This document shows positions 44,678 through 54,085 of a stretch of 64,000 bases of DNA, in pieces. The DNA comes from Roseobacter litoralis Och 149. Lineage in GTDB: Bacteria > Pseudomonadota > Alphaproteobacteria > Rhodobacterales > Rhodobacteraceae. Each line of letters opens with the position of its first letter. Position 1 is the first letter of the stretch. A program made the position numbers and the translations under genes. The stretch covers positions 1,488,001 to 1,552,000 of the forward strand of contig NC_015730.1 of NCBI RefSeq assembly GCF_000154785.2, in the 5' to 3' direction. A model generated the notes under the pieces. That model had not been told where the DNA came from and ran no database searches. It saw only the letters and a program-made list of their open reading frames with translations.

Positions 44678-46034
44678 GGTGGTACGTTCATCCGCCTCAT
44701 TGCGCCGCCGACTGACTGTGGGGTTGATCGGCGGGGCGGCGGTATTGGCCGTTTTGATTTATCTGTTCACGCGCGCTTATGCCACGCAGATTGCCCAGCA
44801 GGGGCAGGACAACATCCTGAATGCGTCGGTCTCATCCATCCTCGACTCAGCGGTCATTCGAAATGGTAATCTGGAGATCGACTTTCCCTATGCGGCTCTG
44901 GCGATGTTGAACACTGAGCTGGATGACCGTGTGTTTTATGCGATTTACCGTGATGATGCGCTGCTATCGGGCTATGCGCTGCTGCCGCGCCGTGCGCCGG
45001 ATGGGGTTGAGGCCATATCGTGGACGGATGAGTTCAACGGCGCCGCTGTGCGTATCACTTCGGACGCGCGCAGGCTTTTTGCGACGGACAGACAAACCGT
45101 AATTTCAGTTTCCATGGCACAGACGCAGGATGCTTTGTCGGAAACGTTGCGCGATATCTCGAACACGGTTGCTCTGTTTGGGGTCAGTTTTTTTGCGCTG
45201 GCGGCCGCGTTATCCTTTTGGGCGTCCTCGGCAACCATCAGGCCGCTGAACCGTCTGACGTCGTCCATCACGCGGCGCGGCCCGCAAGACCTCAGTCCGG
45301 TGGAAAAGCCGGTGCCCAAGGAAATGGTGCCGCTGGTGTCTTCCTTGAACAACCTGATGAGCCGACTGGACCAATCACTGCAACGTTCCGAGGATTTCAT
45401 CGCTGAAGCCGCGCACCGGGTCCGCACGCCGCTGGCCACGGTGCGCTCGCACGCCGAAGCAACCCTGCAGCGCGTCGAAAAGGAAGAAAACCGCAAAGCG
45501 CTGCGCTCAATGGTGCGGGCGATTGACGAAAGCTCGCGTGCGGCGGGGCAACTGCTGGATCATGCGATGATCACGTTTCGGGCGGATCATCTGGAACGAC
45601 AAAGCCTTGATTTGACGGAGCTTGTGATTGAACTGGTCAGCCGCCTTGAACCTGTCGCAGAGATGAAAGACATCGCATTTCACCTGGAAACGGACCCGCA
45701 GGTTATCGTTCTGGCCGATCCGATTTTGGTGCAAAACGCCATTCGAAACCTGATTGATAATGCATTGAAATACGCGCCCGCTGAAAGCGAGATTACAATC
45801 CGCGTTGATCAGGAAGCCGCCGGCCGTGTGACGATCTGTGATCAGGGCCCGGGTTTTCCGTCCGATGAGATGGCGAGCTTGGTGGATCGCTTTGCACGCG
45901 GACGCAATGCGACTGGGATCACAGGCTCCGGGTTGGGGCTGACCATTGCGCAGGATGTGGCACAGGCCCATGGCGGAGCGTTGACCCTCAGCAATCGAAA
46001 GGAGGGAGGCGCATGCGTCATACTCTCGTTCTGA
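44670..46034 (+). CDS. tctE: sensor histidine kinase (TctE-like)
   Basis: 454 residues from the ATG at 44670, overlapping the regulator gene by 8 bases. Two membrane helices (LTVGLIGGAAVLAVLIYLF and VALFGVSFFALAAALSFWA) flank a periplasmic domain of about 120 residues, then HAMP (SATIRPLNRLTSSI), the phospho-His box AAHRVRTPLATV, the N box NLIDNALKY, and GPGFP and GSGLGLTIA. It would phosphorylate the preceding regulator on sensing substrate, possibly through the binding protein encoded next. Confidence 0.93.
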   Translation: MSEVVRSSASLRRRLTVGLIGGAAVLAVLIYLFTRAYATQIAQQGQDNILNASVSSILDSAVIRNGNLEIDFPYAALAMLNTELDDRVFYAIYRDDALLSGYALLPRRAPDGVEAISWTDEFNGAAVRITSDARRLFATDRQTVISVSMAQTQDALSETLRDISNTVALFGVSFFALAAALSFWASSATIRPLNRLTSSITRRGPQDLSPVEKPVPKEMVPLVSSLNNLMSRLDQSLQRSEDFIAEAAHRVRTPLATVRSHAEATLQRVEKEENRKALRSMVRAIDESSRAAGQLLDHAMITFRADHLERQSLDLTELVIELVSRLEPVAEMKDIAFHLETDPQVIVLADPILVQNAIRNLIDNALKYAPAESEITIRVDQEAAGRVTICDQGPGFPSDEMASLVDRFARGRNATGITGSGLGLTIAQDVAQAHGGALTLSNRKEGGACVILSF

Positions 46035-47026
46035 TCCTCGCTCTTATTCTGTGCGGCGACGCGGCATCTGGGCAGGAATGGGAAGACAGGCAGCGTTTCG
46101 GCGCCGCGGATGCGTCAACAACGCTCCATATTCTCTCAAGCACGGATACAGCGCTTTTTGCGCCCGTCCTTGCGGCATTTGTCGCAGGCCGCGACAGCGT
46201 GGCGATTGAGTATTTTGTGGCCGGGACGGCGGATTTGAACAGCATCTTCCGCCAGTCCCCGAACGCCTATGATGTTGTTATCTCCAGCGCGATGGATTTG
46301 CAGTTCAAATTGGCGAACGACGGGTTTGCGCAACCTATGGAAATGCTGGGCTACCCTGACTGGGCGCATTGGCGGCACACGCTTTTTGGCTTCACATCTG
46401 AACCGGCGGCGATTGTCCTGAACCGGCAGGCCTTTGACGGACGTGATGTGCCCCAAACGAGGCAGGCCGTGATCCGGGTGCTGCGCGAAAGCCCCGATCA
46501 GTTTCGCGGGCGTGTCGGCACTTATGATGTGCGCCAATCGGGCCTTGGATATCTGTTTGCAACGCAGGATGCGCGCACGTCCGAGACCTACTGGCGTCTG
46601 ATGGAGGTGATGGGCAATCTGGAGGTACAGCTTTATTGCTGTTCAGGGGCGATGATTGAGGATGTCGCAGCAGGTAAGATCTTGCTGGCCTATAACGTAC
46701 TGGGCAGCTACGCGGCTGCGCGCGAGGATTTGGCACACCAGCTTGAGATCGTCTTCCCGAGTGATTTTCAGACCATCATGATGCGCACCGCCCTGATTTC
46801 TGCGCAGACAGCAAACCCCGAGGTGTCGAGGGAATTCATGCGGCATCTTTTGGGTGCATCGACCAAGCCCGTGCCGGGATCACGCGCGTTGTTGCCGATA
46901 CTGGAATTGGACGGTGATGCGGCGGGGCAGGCCATGATTGAGCTGAGCCCCGCCTTGCTGACCTATCTGGATGCTCTCAAAAGCAGAGGGTTTTTGGCCG
47001 AATGGGTCAATGCCATGATCCAGTAA
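46013..47026 (+). CDS. periplasmic binding protein linked to the TctDE sensor
   Basis: 337 residues with a signal peptide (MRHTLVLILALILCGDAASG). The mature part resembles iron(III)-type ABC binding proteins (LHILSSTDTALFAPVLAAFV, NAYDVVISSAMDLQFKLAND, LLAYNVLGSYAAAREDL). Its start is 22 bases inside the kinase gene, so the three are co-translated. With no ABC permease nearby it is more likely a sensory accessory that loads the kinase periplasmic domain than a transport component. Confidence 0.8.
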   Translation: MRHTLVLILALILCGDAASGQEWEDRQRFGAADASTTLHILSSTDTALFAPVLAAFVAGRDSVAIEYFVAGTADLNSIFRQSPNAYDVVISSAMDLQFKLANDGFAQPMEMLGYPDWAHWRHTLFGFTSEPAAIVLNRQAFDGRDVPQTRQAVIRVLRESPDQFRGRVGTYDVRQSGLGYLFATQDARTSETYWRLMEVMGNLEVQLYCCSGAMIEDVAAGKILLAYNVLGSYAAAREDLAHQLEIVFPSDFQTIMMRTALISAQTANPEVSREFMRHLLGASTKPVPGSRALLPILELDGDAAGQAMIELSPALLTYLDALKSRGFLAEWVNAMIQ

Positions 47027-47055
47027 GTCCTTTTGCCATCAGCGCGCATGCCGGA

Positions 47056-48135
47056 TTAGCCCAATTGATAGCCAGGTGTGGAGTGCGAGATCGCCTGCTC
47101 TTCGGTGTCCATCTCCTCACCGATGCCTTCAAAAAGCGGGGTGGAAAGGTAGCGCTCGCCGGTATCAGGCAGCATGCACAGGATCACCGAGCCGGGTTTT
47201 GCCGTTTTGGCAATTTCCAGCGAGACGGAAAAGGTCGACCCACCTGAAATACCGGTAAAGATGCCTTCTTTCTGTGCCAATAGCCTTGCGCATTTCACGC
47301 CGTCAGCGCCCGCCACGGGCAGCAGATCGTCATAATACGCGCCATCGACGGCTTCTTGCAGTACGGCCGGGATGAAATCCGGAGTCCAGCCTTGGATGGG
47401 ATGCGGCTCAAACGCCGGATGGCTGACGGCGGGGGAGTTGTCGGCGTTGCGTTCCTGCGCATGACCGCTGCCCAAAAGCTGCGCGTTGTTGGGTTCGGTG
47501 AGGATGATTTTTGTCTCTGGCCGTTCTTTGCGGATCACGCGCCCAAGACCCGACACAGTGCCCCCGGTTCCATAGCCCGTTACGATGTAATCGAGCCGCT
47601 CGCCTGCAAAATCGGCGACGATTTCCGGCCCGGTCGTGTTTTCATGGATGTCTGCGTTGGCGCCCGTTTCGAATTGATGCGCCAGAAACCAGCCGTTCTT
47701 TTGCGCAAGTTCGACTGCTTTGTTATACATCCCAAAGCCTTTTTCACTCTTGGGGGTCAGAATGACCTTCGCCCCAAGCATGCGCATCAAACGCCGCCGT
47801 TCCACCGAAAAGCTTTCCGCCATGGTCACCACCAGCGGATAGCCCTTCTGCGCACAGACCATCGCAAGGCCGATCCCGGTGTTCCCGCTTGTTGCCTCGA
47901 CCACCGTTTGTCCGGGTTTTAACGTGCCTGCACGCTCCGCCGCTTCGATGATGTTCACCGCGAGACGATCCTTGACCGACCCCGCGGGGTTGAAAAATTC
48001 AGCCTTCACATAGATCGTCACATGTTCAGGGGCGAGGTGGTTGATCCGAATGGCGGGGGTGTTCCCGATCGTGTCAAGAACGCTGTCATAAAGCTGGCCC
48101 CGGCCTTTTGTCTGACGGATTTGATCTGCTGACAT
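47056..48135 (-). CDS. cysK: cysteine synthase A
   Basis: 359 residues, about 40 longer than the usual CysK, with a C-terminal extension ending ISHSTPGYQLG. The PLP lysine is in NPAGSVKDRLAV; substrate and PLP contacts are TSGNTGIGLAM, TGYGTGGTVSG and FTGISGGSTF. It makes cysteine from O-acetylserine and sulfide, completing the pathway whose sulfide is made by CysHI at 12-14 kb. Convergent with the binding protein gene. Confidence 0.94.
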   Translation of the reverse strand: MSADQIRQTKGRGQLYDSVLDTIGNTPAIRINHLAPEHVTIYVKAEFFNPAGSVKDRLAVNIIEAAERAGTLKPGQTVVEATSGNTGIGLAMVCAQKGYPLVVTMAESFSVERRRLMRMLGAKVILTPKSEKGFGMYNKAVELAQKNGWFLAHQFETGANADIHENTTGPEIVADFAGERLDYIVTGYGTGGTVSGLGRVIRKERPETKIILTEPNNAQLLGSGHAQERNADNSPAVSHPAFEPHPIQGWTPDFIPAVLQEAVDGAYYDDLLPVAGADGVKCARLLAQKEGIFTGISGGSTFSVSLEIAKTAKPGSVILCMLPDTGERYLSTPLFEGIGEEMDTEEQAISHSTPGYQLG

Positions 48136-48304
48136 CTTTGTGCTCTCCCATGGTATGCCGCCAGCCAGGCGCGTATCTCAAAACAGGATTGCTCTGGCCT
48201 TGGCTGTGCGTTGTCGTGTTACTATGGCATAGACGGGGCCGGCTTTCACGCCTTGATAAAAACCAATCGAGATTGGCGACAACGCAGCCTCGGAGGAAGA
48301 GAAA

Positions 48305-48835
48305 CTGGATCACGAAAGATCAACGCCGCATTCGGTCTGGCTGTGTCCGGATACAGGGCAGGGACCATCCCTCACCGACGAGATCGCCCGATACGCGGAA
48401 CGCTTCGCCGCACCTGTTTTTGAACCGCATCTGACGCTGTTGGGGGATGTGCGCGGTGCGCCAAAAGCGACTGTGGCGGCTTGCCGTTCCTTGTTGGCGA
48501 CATTGCCAAAATCGTCCGCGCGTATCAGTCGCGTATCGCAAACGGCAGATTTTTTCATGTCACTGTTTCTTGACCTCGACATTGAAAGTTCCGTTGCATC
48601 TGCGCGGGAGGATTTGGCGGCGCGCCTCGCCGTTCCTTTGCCGCAGCCTTTTCGACCGCATCTGAGCCTTGCCTATGGTTTGCCCGCTGGTGAACCGGGA
48701 CAACAGGCCGTGCACGAAATGTCCCACCGCTTTGTTGGCAAAAGGATAACGTTGAACGAAATCAGGGTTGTTCGCTCGGCCAAAGAGCTTGCGATCGAGG
48801 AGTGGCGCGCGATTCACATCGAACGACTGAAATAG
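48305..48835 (+). CDS. 2H phosphoesterase (cyclic phosphodiesterase-like), apparent CTG start
   Basis: Reading from CTG 48305 gives 176 residues (LDHERSTPHSVWLCPDTGQG). Both halves of the 2H active site are then present: PHLTLLGD about residue 40 and RPHLSLAYG about residue 120. The CTG is 8 bases after a strong GGAGG at 48292-48296, and no ATG, GTG or TTG lies between the upstream in-frame stop at 48257 and the first motif. A start at the TTG at 48440 would lose the first histidine motif. The family opens cyclic nucleotide phosphodiester bonds. Single gene between cysK and the ugp operon. Confidence 0.78.
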   Translation: MDHERSTPHSVWLCPDTGQGPSLTDEIARYAERFAAPVFEPHLTLLGDVRGAPKATVAACRSLLATLPKSSARISRVSQTADFFMSLFLDLDIESSVASAREDLAARLAVPLPQPFRPHLSLAYGLPAGEPGQQAVHEMSHRFVGKRITLNEIRVVRSAKELAIEEWRAIHIERLK

Positions 48836-48944
48836 AGTGCCGTCTCAGAAACGCGAACATGGGTTTGTTTGAGCGTTTTGGTTGACAGTCGCGGGTTTTG
48901 GGTCATTCTCTGCGCGGTGACTTGGATTGTTGCGTGACCTTGCC

Positions 48945-48962
48945 CTGTCATGGAAGCGTCAC
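48945..48962 (+). promoter_or_regulatory. candidate Pho box upstream of ugpB
   Basis: CTGTCAT (48945-48951) is followed at the normal 11-base period by GCGTCAC (48956-48962). The first half matches the PhoB half-site exactly, the second in 5 of 7 positions. It lies 56 bases before ugpB, and ugp operons are PhoB-controlled in other bacteria. A TTGACA at 48882-48887 may belong to a separate promoter. Confidence 0.5.
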
Positions 48963-49017
48963 CATAAGATCATAAGAACCAAAACTGTATGAAGCAGTTC
49001 CAACTAGGGAGTATCCG

Positions 49018-50313
49018 ATGAAATCTATTACCTTGCTCACAGCAGGTTTTGCCACCTTTGCAACCGGCGCATGGGCACAGACAGAAATTCAATTCTGGCA
49101 TGCCATGGGCGGCCGTCTTGGCGAAGTCGTTGAAGAAGTTGCAGAAAAATATAACGCCAGCCAAACCGATTACGTGATCGTGCCCACTTACAAAGGTGGA
49201 TACGAGGATACGATGACCGCTGGTATTGCGGCGTTTCGCGCCAGCCAGCAACCAAACCTTATTCAGATTTTTGACGCTGGTGCGGCAACGATCATCAACG
49301 CACCGGGCGCGACGATTCCGGTCGCTGATCTGTTGACGCAGTACGAGGGCGGCTTTGACGCGAGCGATTATATCGAGGGCGTTCGCAACTTCTATGCCGA
49401 CAGCGAAGGCAAGATGATCGGCATGCCGTTCAACTCTTCCACACCGCTGCTCTATTATAACAAGGAAATTCTTGCCAAGGCCGGTATCGACGCACCGCCC
49501 ACCACATGGGAAGAGTTTGAGGCGATGGCACCGACCATCAAAGAGGCCGGGTATCAGGCACTGGCGCAAAGCCACAGCCCCTGGATTTTCTCCGAGAACT
49601 TCCACAGCCGTCATAACCTGCAACTTGCCACAGGCAACAACGGGTATGACAGCACGGATGTAGAAATCCTGTACAATAACGATGCGATGAAAACGCATTG
49701 GACCAAGGTCAAGGAATGGCTTGATGCTGGGTATTATGGCTTCTACGGTCGTGGCTGGGGTGACAACCAGGACGCATTCGTGCAGCAGAAAGTTGCAATG
49801 TGGCTTGGGTCTTCCGGGTCATTTGGTGGGTTGAAAGCGAGCACGGAATTTGAGTTCGGCACGACCTATCTGCCATATTGGAAAGCGATCATTGACGAGC
49901 CCAAAGCCACATTCATTGGTGGTGCTGCCTTGTTTGCGATGGCCGGCAAAAGCGACGAAGAGAACGCCGCAACTGCTGACTTCCTGAACTTCCTTGCGAG
50001 CCCTGAAGTGCAGTATTTCTGGCACAAGGAAACAGGCTATGTTCCTATCACGAACGCAGCCTATGAACTGGCCAAGTCGGATGGGTACTACGACTCCACG
50101 CCAGATGCTGAGGTCGGTGTTCTGCAACTGAACCAGCCATCAGGCGAATGGACCAAAGGCTACCGTTTGGGTTTCTACGTCCAGATCCGTGAAGCGATGT
50201 ACAATGCCTATGAAGACATCTTTTCCGGTTCAGCAACGGTTGATGAAGCCTTTGCAACCATGGAAGAAGAAGCCAACGCCTTGCTTGCCCGGTTCCACGC
50301 GACCGTCAACTAA
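49018..50313 (+). CDS. ugpB: sn-glycerol-3-phosphate ABC transporter binding protein
   Basis: 431 residues with a signal peptide (MKSITLLTAGFATFATGAWA). The sequence follows E. coli UgpB closely: IQFWHAMGGRLGEVVEEV, YVIVPTYKGGYEDTMTAGIA, MPFNSSTPLLYYNKE, IGGAALFAMAGK and KETGYVPITNAAYEL. It captures glycerol 3-phosphate or glycerophosphodiesters in the periplasm. A stable hairpin follows the gene, which should preserve its mRNA above that of the permease genes. Confidence 0.93.
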   Translation: MKSITLLTAGFATFATGAWAQTEIQFWHAMGGRLGEVVEEVAEKYNASQTDYVIVPTYKGGYEDTMTAGIAAFRASQQPNLIQIFDAGAATIINAPGATIPVADLLTQYEGGFDASDYIEGVRNFYADSEGKMIGMPFNSSTPLLYYNKEILAKAGIDAPPTTWEEFEAMAPTIKEAGYQALAQSHSPWIFSENFHSRHNLQLATGNNGYDSTDVEILYNNDAMKTHWTKVKEWLDAGYYGFYGRGWGDNQDAFVQQKVAMWLGSSGSFGGLKASTEFEFGTTYLPYWKAIIDEPKATFIGGAALFAMAGKSDEENAATADFLNFLASPEVQYFWHKETGYVPITNAAYELAKSDGYYDSTPDAEVGVLQLNQPSGEWTKGYRLGFYVQIREAMYNAYEDIFSGSATVDEAFATMEEEANALLARFHATVN

Positions 50314-50328
50314 GCGCTTGTAAAGAAA

Positions 50329-50356
50329 GGCCAGCAGGCGATACAGCCTGCTGGCC
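50329..50356 (+). other. intercistronic hairpin after ugpB
   Basis: GGCCAGCAGGC (50329-50339) and GCCTGCTGGCC (50346-50356) form a perfect 11-bp stem with a 6-base loop. There is no T run and transcription continues into ugpA 30 bases on. Such hairpins between a binding-protein gene and its permeases protect the upstream message from 3' decay. Confidence 0.6.
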
Positions 50357-50386
50357 CAATCATAAAAACCAAAGGGGTCGGAATGT

Positions 50387-51265
50387 ATGAAGCGCGTTCA
50401 ATTTGAGCACAGCGCCATTCCTTATCTGTTTATTGCGCCGCAGATTATCATTATCGCTATCTTTTTCCTCTGGCCGTCTGCGCAGGCGATTTACCAGTCG
50501 TTCCTGCTGGAAGATGCCTTCGGGCTGTCTTCGAGGTTCGTCTGGTTCAAGAACTACAGTGATACAATCCTGAATTCCTCATGGCTTCAGGCCGCAGGCT
50601 TCACGCTGGTTTTCTCGTCTCTGGTGACGTTTCTGTCCCTCGCACTGGCGCTGCTGCTGGCGGTCAAAGCCAACGAAGTGATCCATGGTGCAAGCACCTA
50701 CAAAACGATGCTGATGTGGGCCTATGCGATTGCGCCGCCCGTCGCGGGCTTGATGGGCAACCTGATGTTCAATCCGCTGATCGGTGATTTGTATAACTTC
50801 ATGAACTTCATCGGGTTCGATTTTGATCACAAACTGGATGCCTATGATGCCAGTTTTGTCGTCATTCTGATTTCGGTCTGGAAACAGATCAGTATCAACT
50901 TCATCTTTTTCCTTGCGGGTCTGCAGGGTATTCCCAAATCCGTGCAGGAAGCGGCCAAGATGGATTGCAACAGTTCCACCCGGCGGTTCTGGACGATCAC
51001 CTTTCCGCTGCTCGCGCCGACGACATTCTTTCTGGTGGTCATCAACATCACCTATGCCTTCTTTGAAACCTTCGGGATCATCGACACGACAACGCAGGGT
51101 GCGCCCGGTGGCTCCACCGCAACGCTGGTCTATAAGGTCTATCAGGACGGTTTCCGGGGGGCGGACATCGGCGGGTCATCTGCGCAATCCGTTGTGCTCA
51201 TGATCATGGTGCTGGCCCTTACGGTGATCCAGTTCCGCTATATTGAGCGAAAGGTGCATTACTGA
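50387..51265 (+). CDS. ugpA: glycerol-3-phosphate ABC transporter permease UgpA
   Basis: 292 residues, six membrane segments (PYLFIAPQIIIIAIFFLWPS and so on) with the EAA loop VQEAAKMDCNSSTRRFWTIT that docks to UgpC. QAIYQSFLLEDAFG is typical of UgpA. It overlaps ugpE by one base. Confidence 0.93.
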   Translation: MKRVQFEHSAIPYLFIAPQIIIIAIFFLWPSAQAIYQSFLLEDAFGLSSRFVWFKNYSDTILNSSWLQAAGFTLVFSSLVTFLSLALALLLAVKANEVIHGASTYKTMLMWAYAIAPPVAGLMGNLMFNPLIGDLYNFMNFIGFDFDHKLDAYDASFVVILISVWKQISINFIFFLAGLQGIPKSVQEAAKMDCNSSTRRFWTITFPLLAPTTFFLVVINITYAFFETFGIIDTTTQGAPGGSTATLVYKVYQDGFRGADIGGSSAQSVVLMIMVLALTVIQFRYIERKVHY

Positions 51266-52110
51266 TGGACCGTACACCGATCTCCACCCACATCATCCTG
51301 ATCATTGGTGCGCTGTTCATGACGTTACCGGTCTGGGTTGCCTTTGCAACCTCGACCCATGCGCCCGAGACGATCCTGCGCGAGGGGCTGCAATTCTGGC
51401 CCGGCCCGCATTTGATCGAGACCTACAACGAAGTTCTGTTTGTTGAAGGCGGCGTGATGAAACAGGTCACGGCGACAACGATGCTTAAAAACTCCATGAT
51501 CCTCGGCATCGGCTTTGCCATTGGCAAGGTCATCATTTCGATGCTGGCGGCCTATGCGATTGTATATTTCCGCTTCCGGTTGGGCGTGCCGCTGTTCTGG
51601 ATCATTTTCATGACGCTGCTCTTACCGCTGGAGGTGCGGATTATCCCATCTTACGAGGTGGTCGCGAATATGGGGCTCTTGGACACGCAAACGGGGCTGA
51701 TCCTGCCACTGATTGCCTCTGCCACGGGGACGTTCTTTTTCAGACAGTTCTTTCGATCTGTCCCGGATGAGCTGCTTGAGGCGGCCCGTCTGGACGGCGC
51801 CACGGCCTGGGGGTTCTTCAAGGACATTCTCGTGCCGCTTAGCCGCACGATGATTGCCGCGATCCTGATCATCATGTTTGTGGTAGGGTGGAACCAGTAC
51901 CTTTGGCCGCTCATCATGACCACGAAAGAGGAAAACTACACGCTGGTGATCGGCATCAAGCAGATTTATCAGGTCCTCAATGAGGGGGGCGAACTGCCTC
52001 AATTCCAAAAAGCATTTGCACTGACCATTCTGGCGACTTTACCCCCTGTGATGGTTGTGCTGATTTTCCAAAGATGGTTCGTCAAGGGCCTCGTCGAGAG
52101 TGAGAAATAA
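51265..52110 (+). CDS. ugpE: glycerol-3-phosphate ABC transporter permease UgpE
   Basis: 281 residues, six membrane segments and the EAA loop [39 protein letters not shown] is the conserved stretch of UgpE. It pairs with UgpA to form the channel and overlaps ugpA and ugpC by one base each. Confidence 0.93.
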   Translation: MDRTPISTHIILIIGALFMTLPVWVAFATSTHAPETILREGLQFWPGPHLIETYNEVLFVEGGVMKQVTATTMLKNSMILGIGFAIGKVIISMLAAYAIVYFRFRLGVPLFWIIFMTLLLPLEVRIIPSYEVVANMGLLDTQTGLILPLIASATGTFFFRQFFRSVPDELLEAARLDGATAWGFFKDILVPLSRTMIAAILIIMFVVGWNQYLWPLIMTTKEENYTLVIGIKQIYQVLNEGGELPQFQKAFALTILATLPPVMVVLIFQRWFVKGLVESEK

Positions 52111-53186
52111 TGGCTCAGGTAGAACTTAAACAAGTCCGCAAAACATATCCCAATGGTGCCGAGGCGATCTTTGGGGTTGATATGAAAATTGACGATGGCG
52201 AGTTGATCGTTTTCGTCGGTCCCTCTGGCTGTGGCAAGTCAACCTTGCTGCGGATGGTTGCCGGGTTGGAGTCTGTGTCGTCAGGGGAGATTCTGATCGG
52301 TGATCGGCTGATCAACGACGTCTCACCGTCCGAACGTGATGTGGCGATGGTGTTCCAGAACTATGCGCTGTACCCGCATATGTCGGTCCGCGGAAACATG
52401 TCCTATGGGTTGAAAAACCGCAAAATGGACAAGGAAGAAATCGAACGCCGCATCATGGATGCGGCCACGATGCTCAAGATCGATCAATATCTGGATCGCC
52501 AGCCCAACCAGCTTTCGGGCGGGCAGCGCCAGCGTGTCGCCATGGGACGCGCGATTGTGCGCAACCCGCAGGTGTTCCTGTTTGACGAGCCACTATCGAA
52601 CCTGGACGCCAAGTTGCGCGTGCAGATGCGGATCGAAATCAAGAAACTGCAGCGCCGCATGAATGTGACCTCGATCTACGTGACGCATGATCAGACCGAA
52701 GCGATGACCCTTGCGGACCGGCTCGCGGTCATCAACGAGGGGCAGGTGGAGCAGATGGGCGCTCCAATGGAACTTTATGCAAATCCGCGCACCTTGTTTG
52801 TGGCCTCTTTCATTGGCGCGCCGCAGATCAACCTGATCCCGGTGACGTTCGATGGCACGGCGATTGTGAATGGCGATCTGAGAATTACCGGCTTTTCCGA
52901 CCTGCCGACGGACACGGATCTGATGCTCGGTGTGCGCCCGGACGTCATGACGATTGACCCCGAGGGACAGGTCACCATGAATGTCGACATTGTCGAGCAG
53001 CATGGCGGTGAAAACCTGATCTATGGGACCATCGACGGCGTGACCTCAGCCGAAGGGGAGCCGCAGGAAATCTGCCTCAAGGGTTCGCAAACCCTGTTGC
53101 CCAAAGCGGATGATAAGCTGAAATTGCGATTCGATGCTGATGTCGCTTTTGTTTTCCGGACTGACACGGGTGAGCGGCTCAAATGA
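52110..53186 (+). CDS. ugpC: glycerol-3-phosphate ABC transporter ATPase UgpC
   Basis: 358 residues. Walker A is GPSGCGKST (37-45), the signature [13 protein letters not shown] begins at 134, Walker B is [14 protein letters not shown], and the H loop is VTHDQTEAM. The C-terminal 120 residues form the TOBE/regulatory domain of the MalK type. It energises UgpAE, and could also serve the second UgpE-like permease encoded immediately after it. Confidence 0.94.
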   Translation: MAQVELKQVRKTYPNGAEAIFGVDMKIDDGELIVFVGPSGCGKSTLLRMVAGLESVSSGEILIGDRLINDVSPSERDVAMVFQNYALYPHMSVRGNMSYGLKNRKMDKEEIERRIMDAATMLKIDQYLDRQPNQLSGGQRQRVAMGRAIVRNPQVFLFDEPLSNLDAKLRVQMRIEIKKLQRRMNVTSIYVTHDQTEAMTLADRLAVINEGQVEQMGAPMELYANPRTLFVASFIGAPQINLIPVTFDGTAIVNGDLRITGFSDLPTDTDLMLGVRPDVMTIDPEGQVTMNVDIVEQHGGENLIYGTIDGVTSAEGEPQEICLKGSQTLLPKADDKLKLRFDADVAFVFRTDTGERLK

Positions 53187-53193
53187 CCATCTG

Positions 53194-54033
53194 ATGGTTC
53201 ACGGCACCAGCGCGCGGCGGACGGCATTCGACCATCTTATTTTGATTGCAGGCACAGGGTTCATGATCCTGCCGATGTTCTTGCTGTTTGTCGCGTCCAC
53301 CCACAGCAGTCTTGAGCTTAATGTCGGTGGGTTGCATGTGGTACCGGGTTTTGACGCACCGCAAAACTATACCGAAGTGATCAGCCTCAAGGCAGGGTTT
53401 ACCGATCAGATCAGCGCGATCGCGATGCTCAAGAATTCCTTGATCGTGGCGACGGGGCTTGCCAGCCTGACAACGGTGTTCTCGTTATTTGCGGCCTACG
53501 CATTGGTGTATTTCCGGATGCCTTTGGCGGGCTTTTTGTTCTGGCTTACAATGGCCACGCTGCTGTTGCCCTTGGAAAGCCGCTTTGTGACGACCTTTCA
53601 GGTGGCCGCTATGCTGGGGTTGGTCAACACACAACTGGGCATGATCCTGCCCGCGCTTGCGCTGGCTTTGGGTACTTTGTTTTTTCGTCAGTTGTTGCTG
53701 TCTTTCCCGAATGAATACCTTGAGGCGGCCAAGCTGGATGGCGCAGGGCCTGTGTTGTTCTTCCGCGATTTCATCGTACCGTTGGCAGGCCGTCGGGGCG
53801 GGGCGATTTTCGTGGTGTCCTTCATGATCGGCTGGCATCAATACCTCTGGCCGCTGATGCTCAGCACGGATGAAACCACCTATACCGTTGTGCGCGGCAT
53901 CCGCCTCATCGGATTGGAGAGTGGCCCCGGCATGGCGCTCGCTGTCCTGACGCTCGTGCCGCCGCTCATTTTGATCATCATTTTCCAAAGGTATTTTTTC
54001 CAGTCTTTGGCAGACAGCAAGGACTCTTTCTAA
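53194..54033 (+). CDS. second UgpE-like ABC permease
   Basis: 279 residues from the ATG at 53194; a GTG at 53170 is possible. It is related to UgpE but distinct, with six membrane segments, the EAA loop YLEAAKLDGAGPVLFFRDFI and WHQYLWPLMLSTDETTYTV. No second UgpA or binding protein accompanies it. It is 7 bases after ugpC and 52 before uxaC, so it is in the same transcription unit. It may replace UgpE to change substrate range. Confidence 0.88.
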   Translation: MVHGTSARRTAFDHLILIAGTGFMILPMFLLFVASTHSSLELNVGGLHVVPGFDAPQNYTEVISLKAGFTDQISAIAMLKNSLIVATGLASLTTVFSLFAAYALVYFRMPLAGFLFWLTMATLLLPLESRFVTTFQVAAMLGLVNTQLGMILPALALALGTLFFRQLLLSFPNEYLEAAKLDGAGPVLFFRDFIVPLAGRRGGAIFVVSFMIGWHQYLWPLMLSTDETTYTVVRGIRLIGLESGPGMALAVLTLVPPLILIIIFQRYFFQSLADSKDSF

Positions 54034-54085
54034 AGTCTGCAAACTGACCTATCACTGCCGCGTTAAACCTATTGAGGACCAACCC

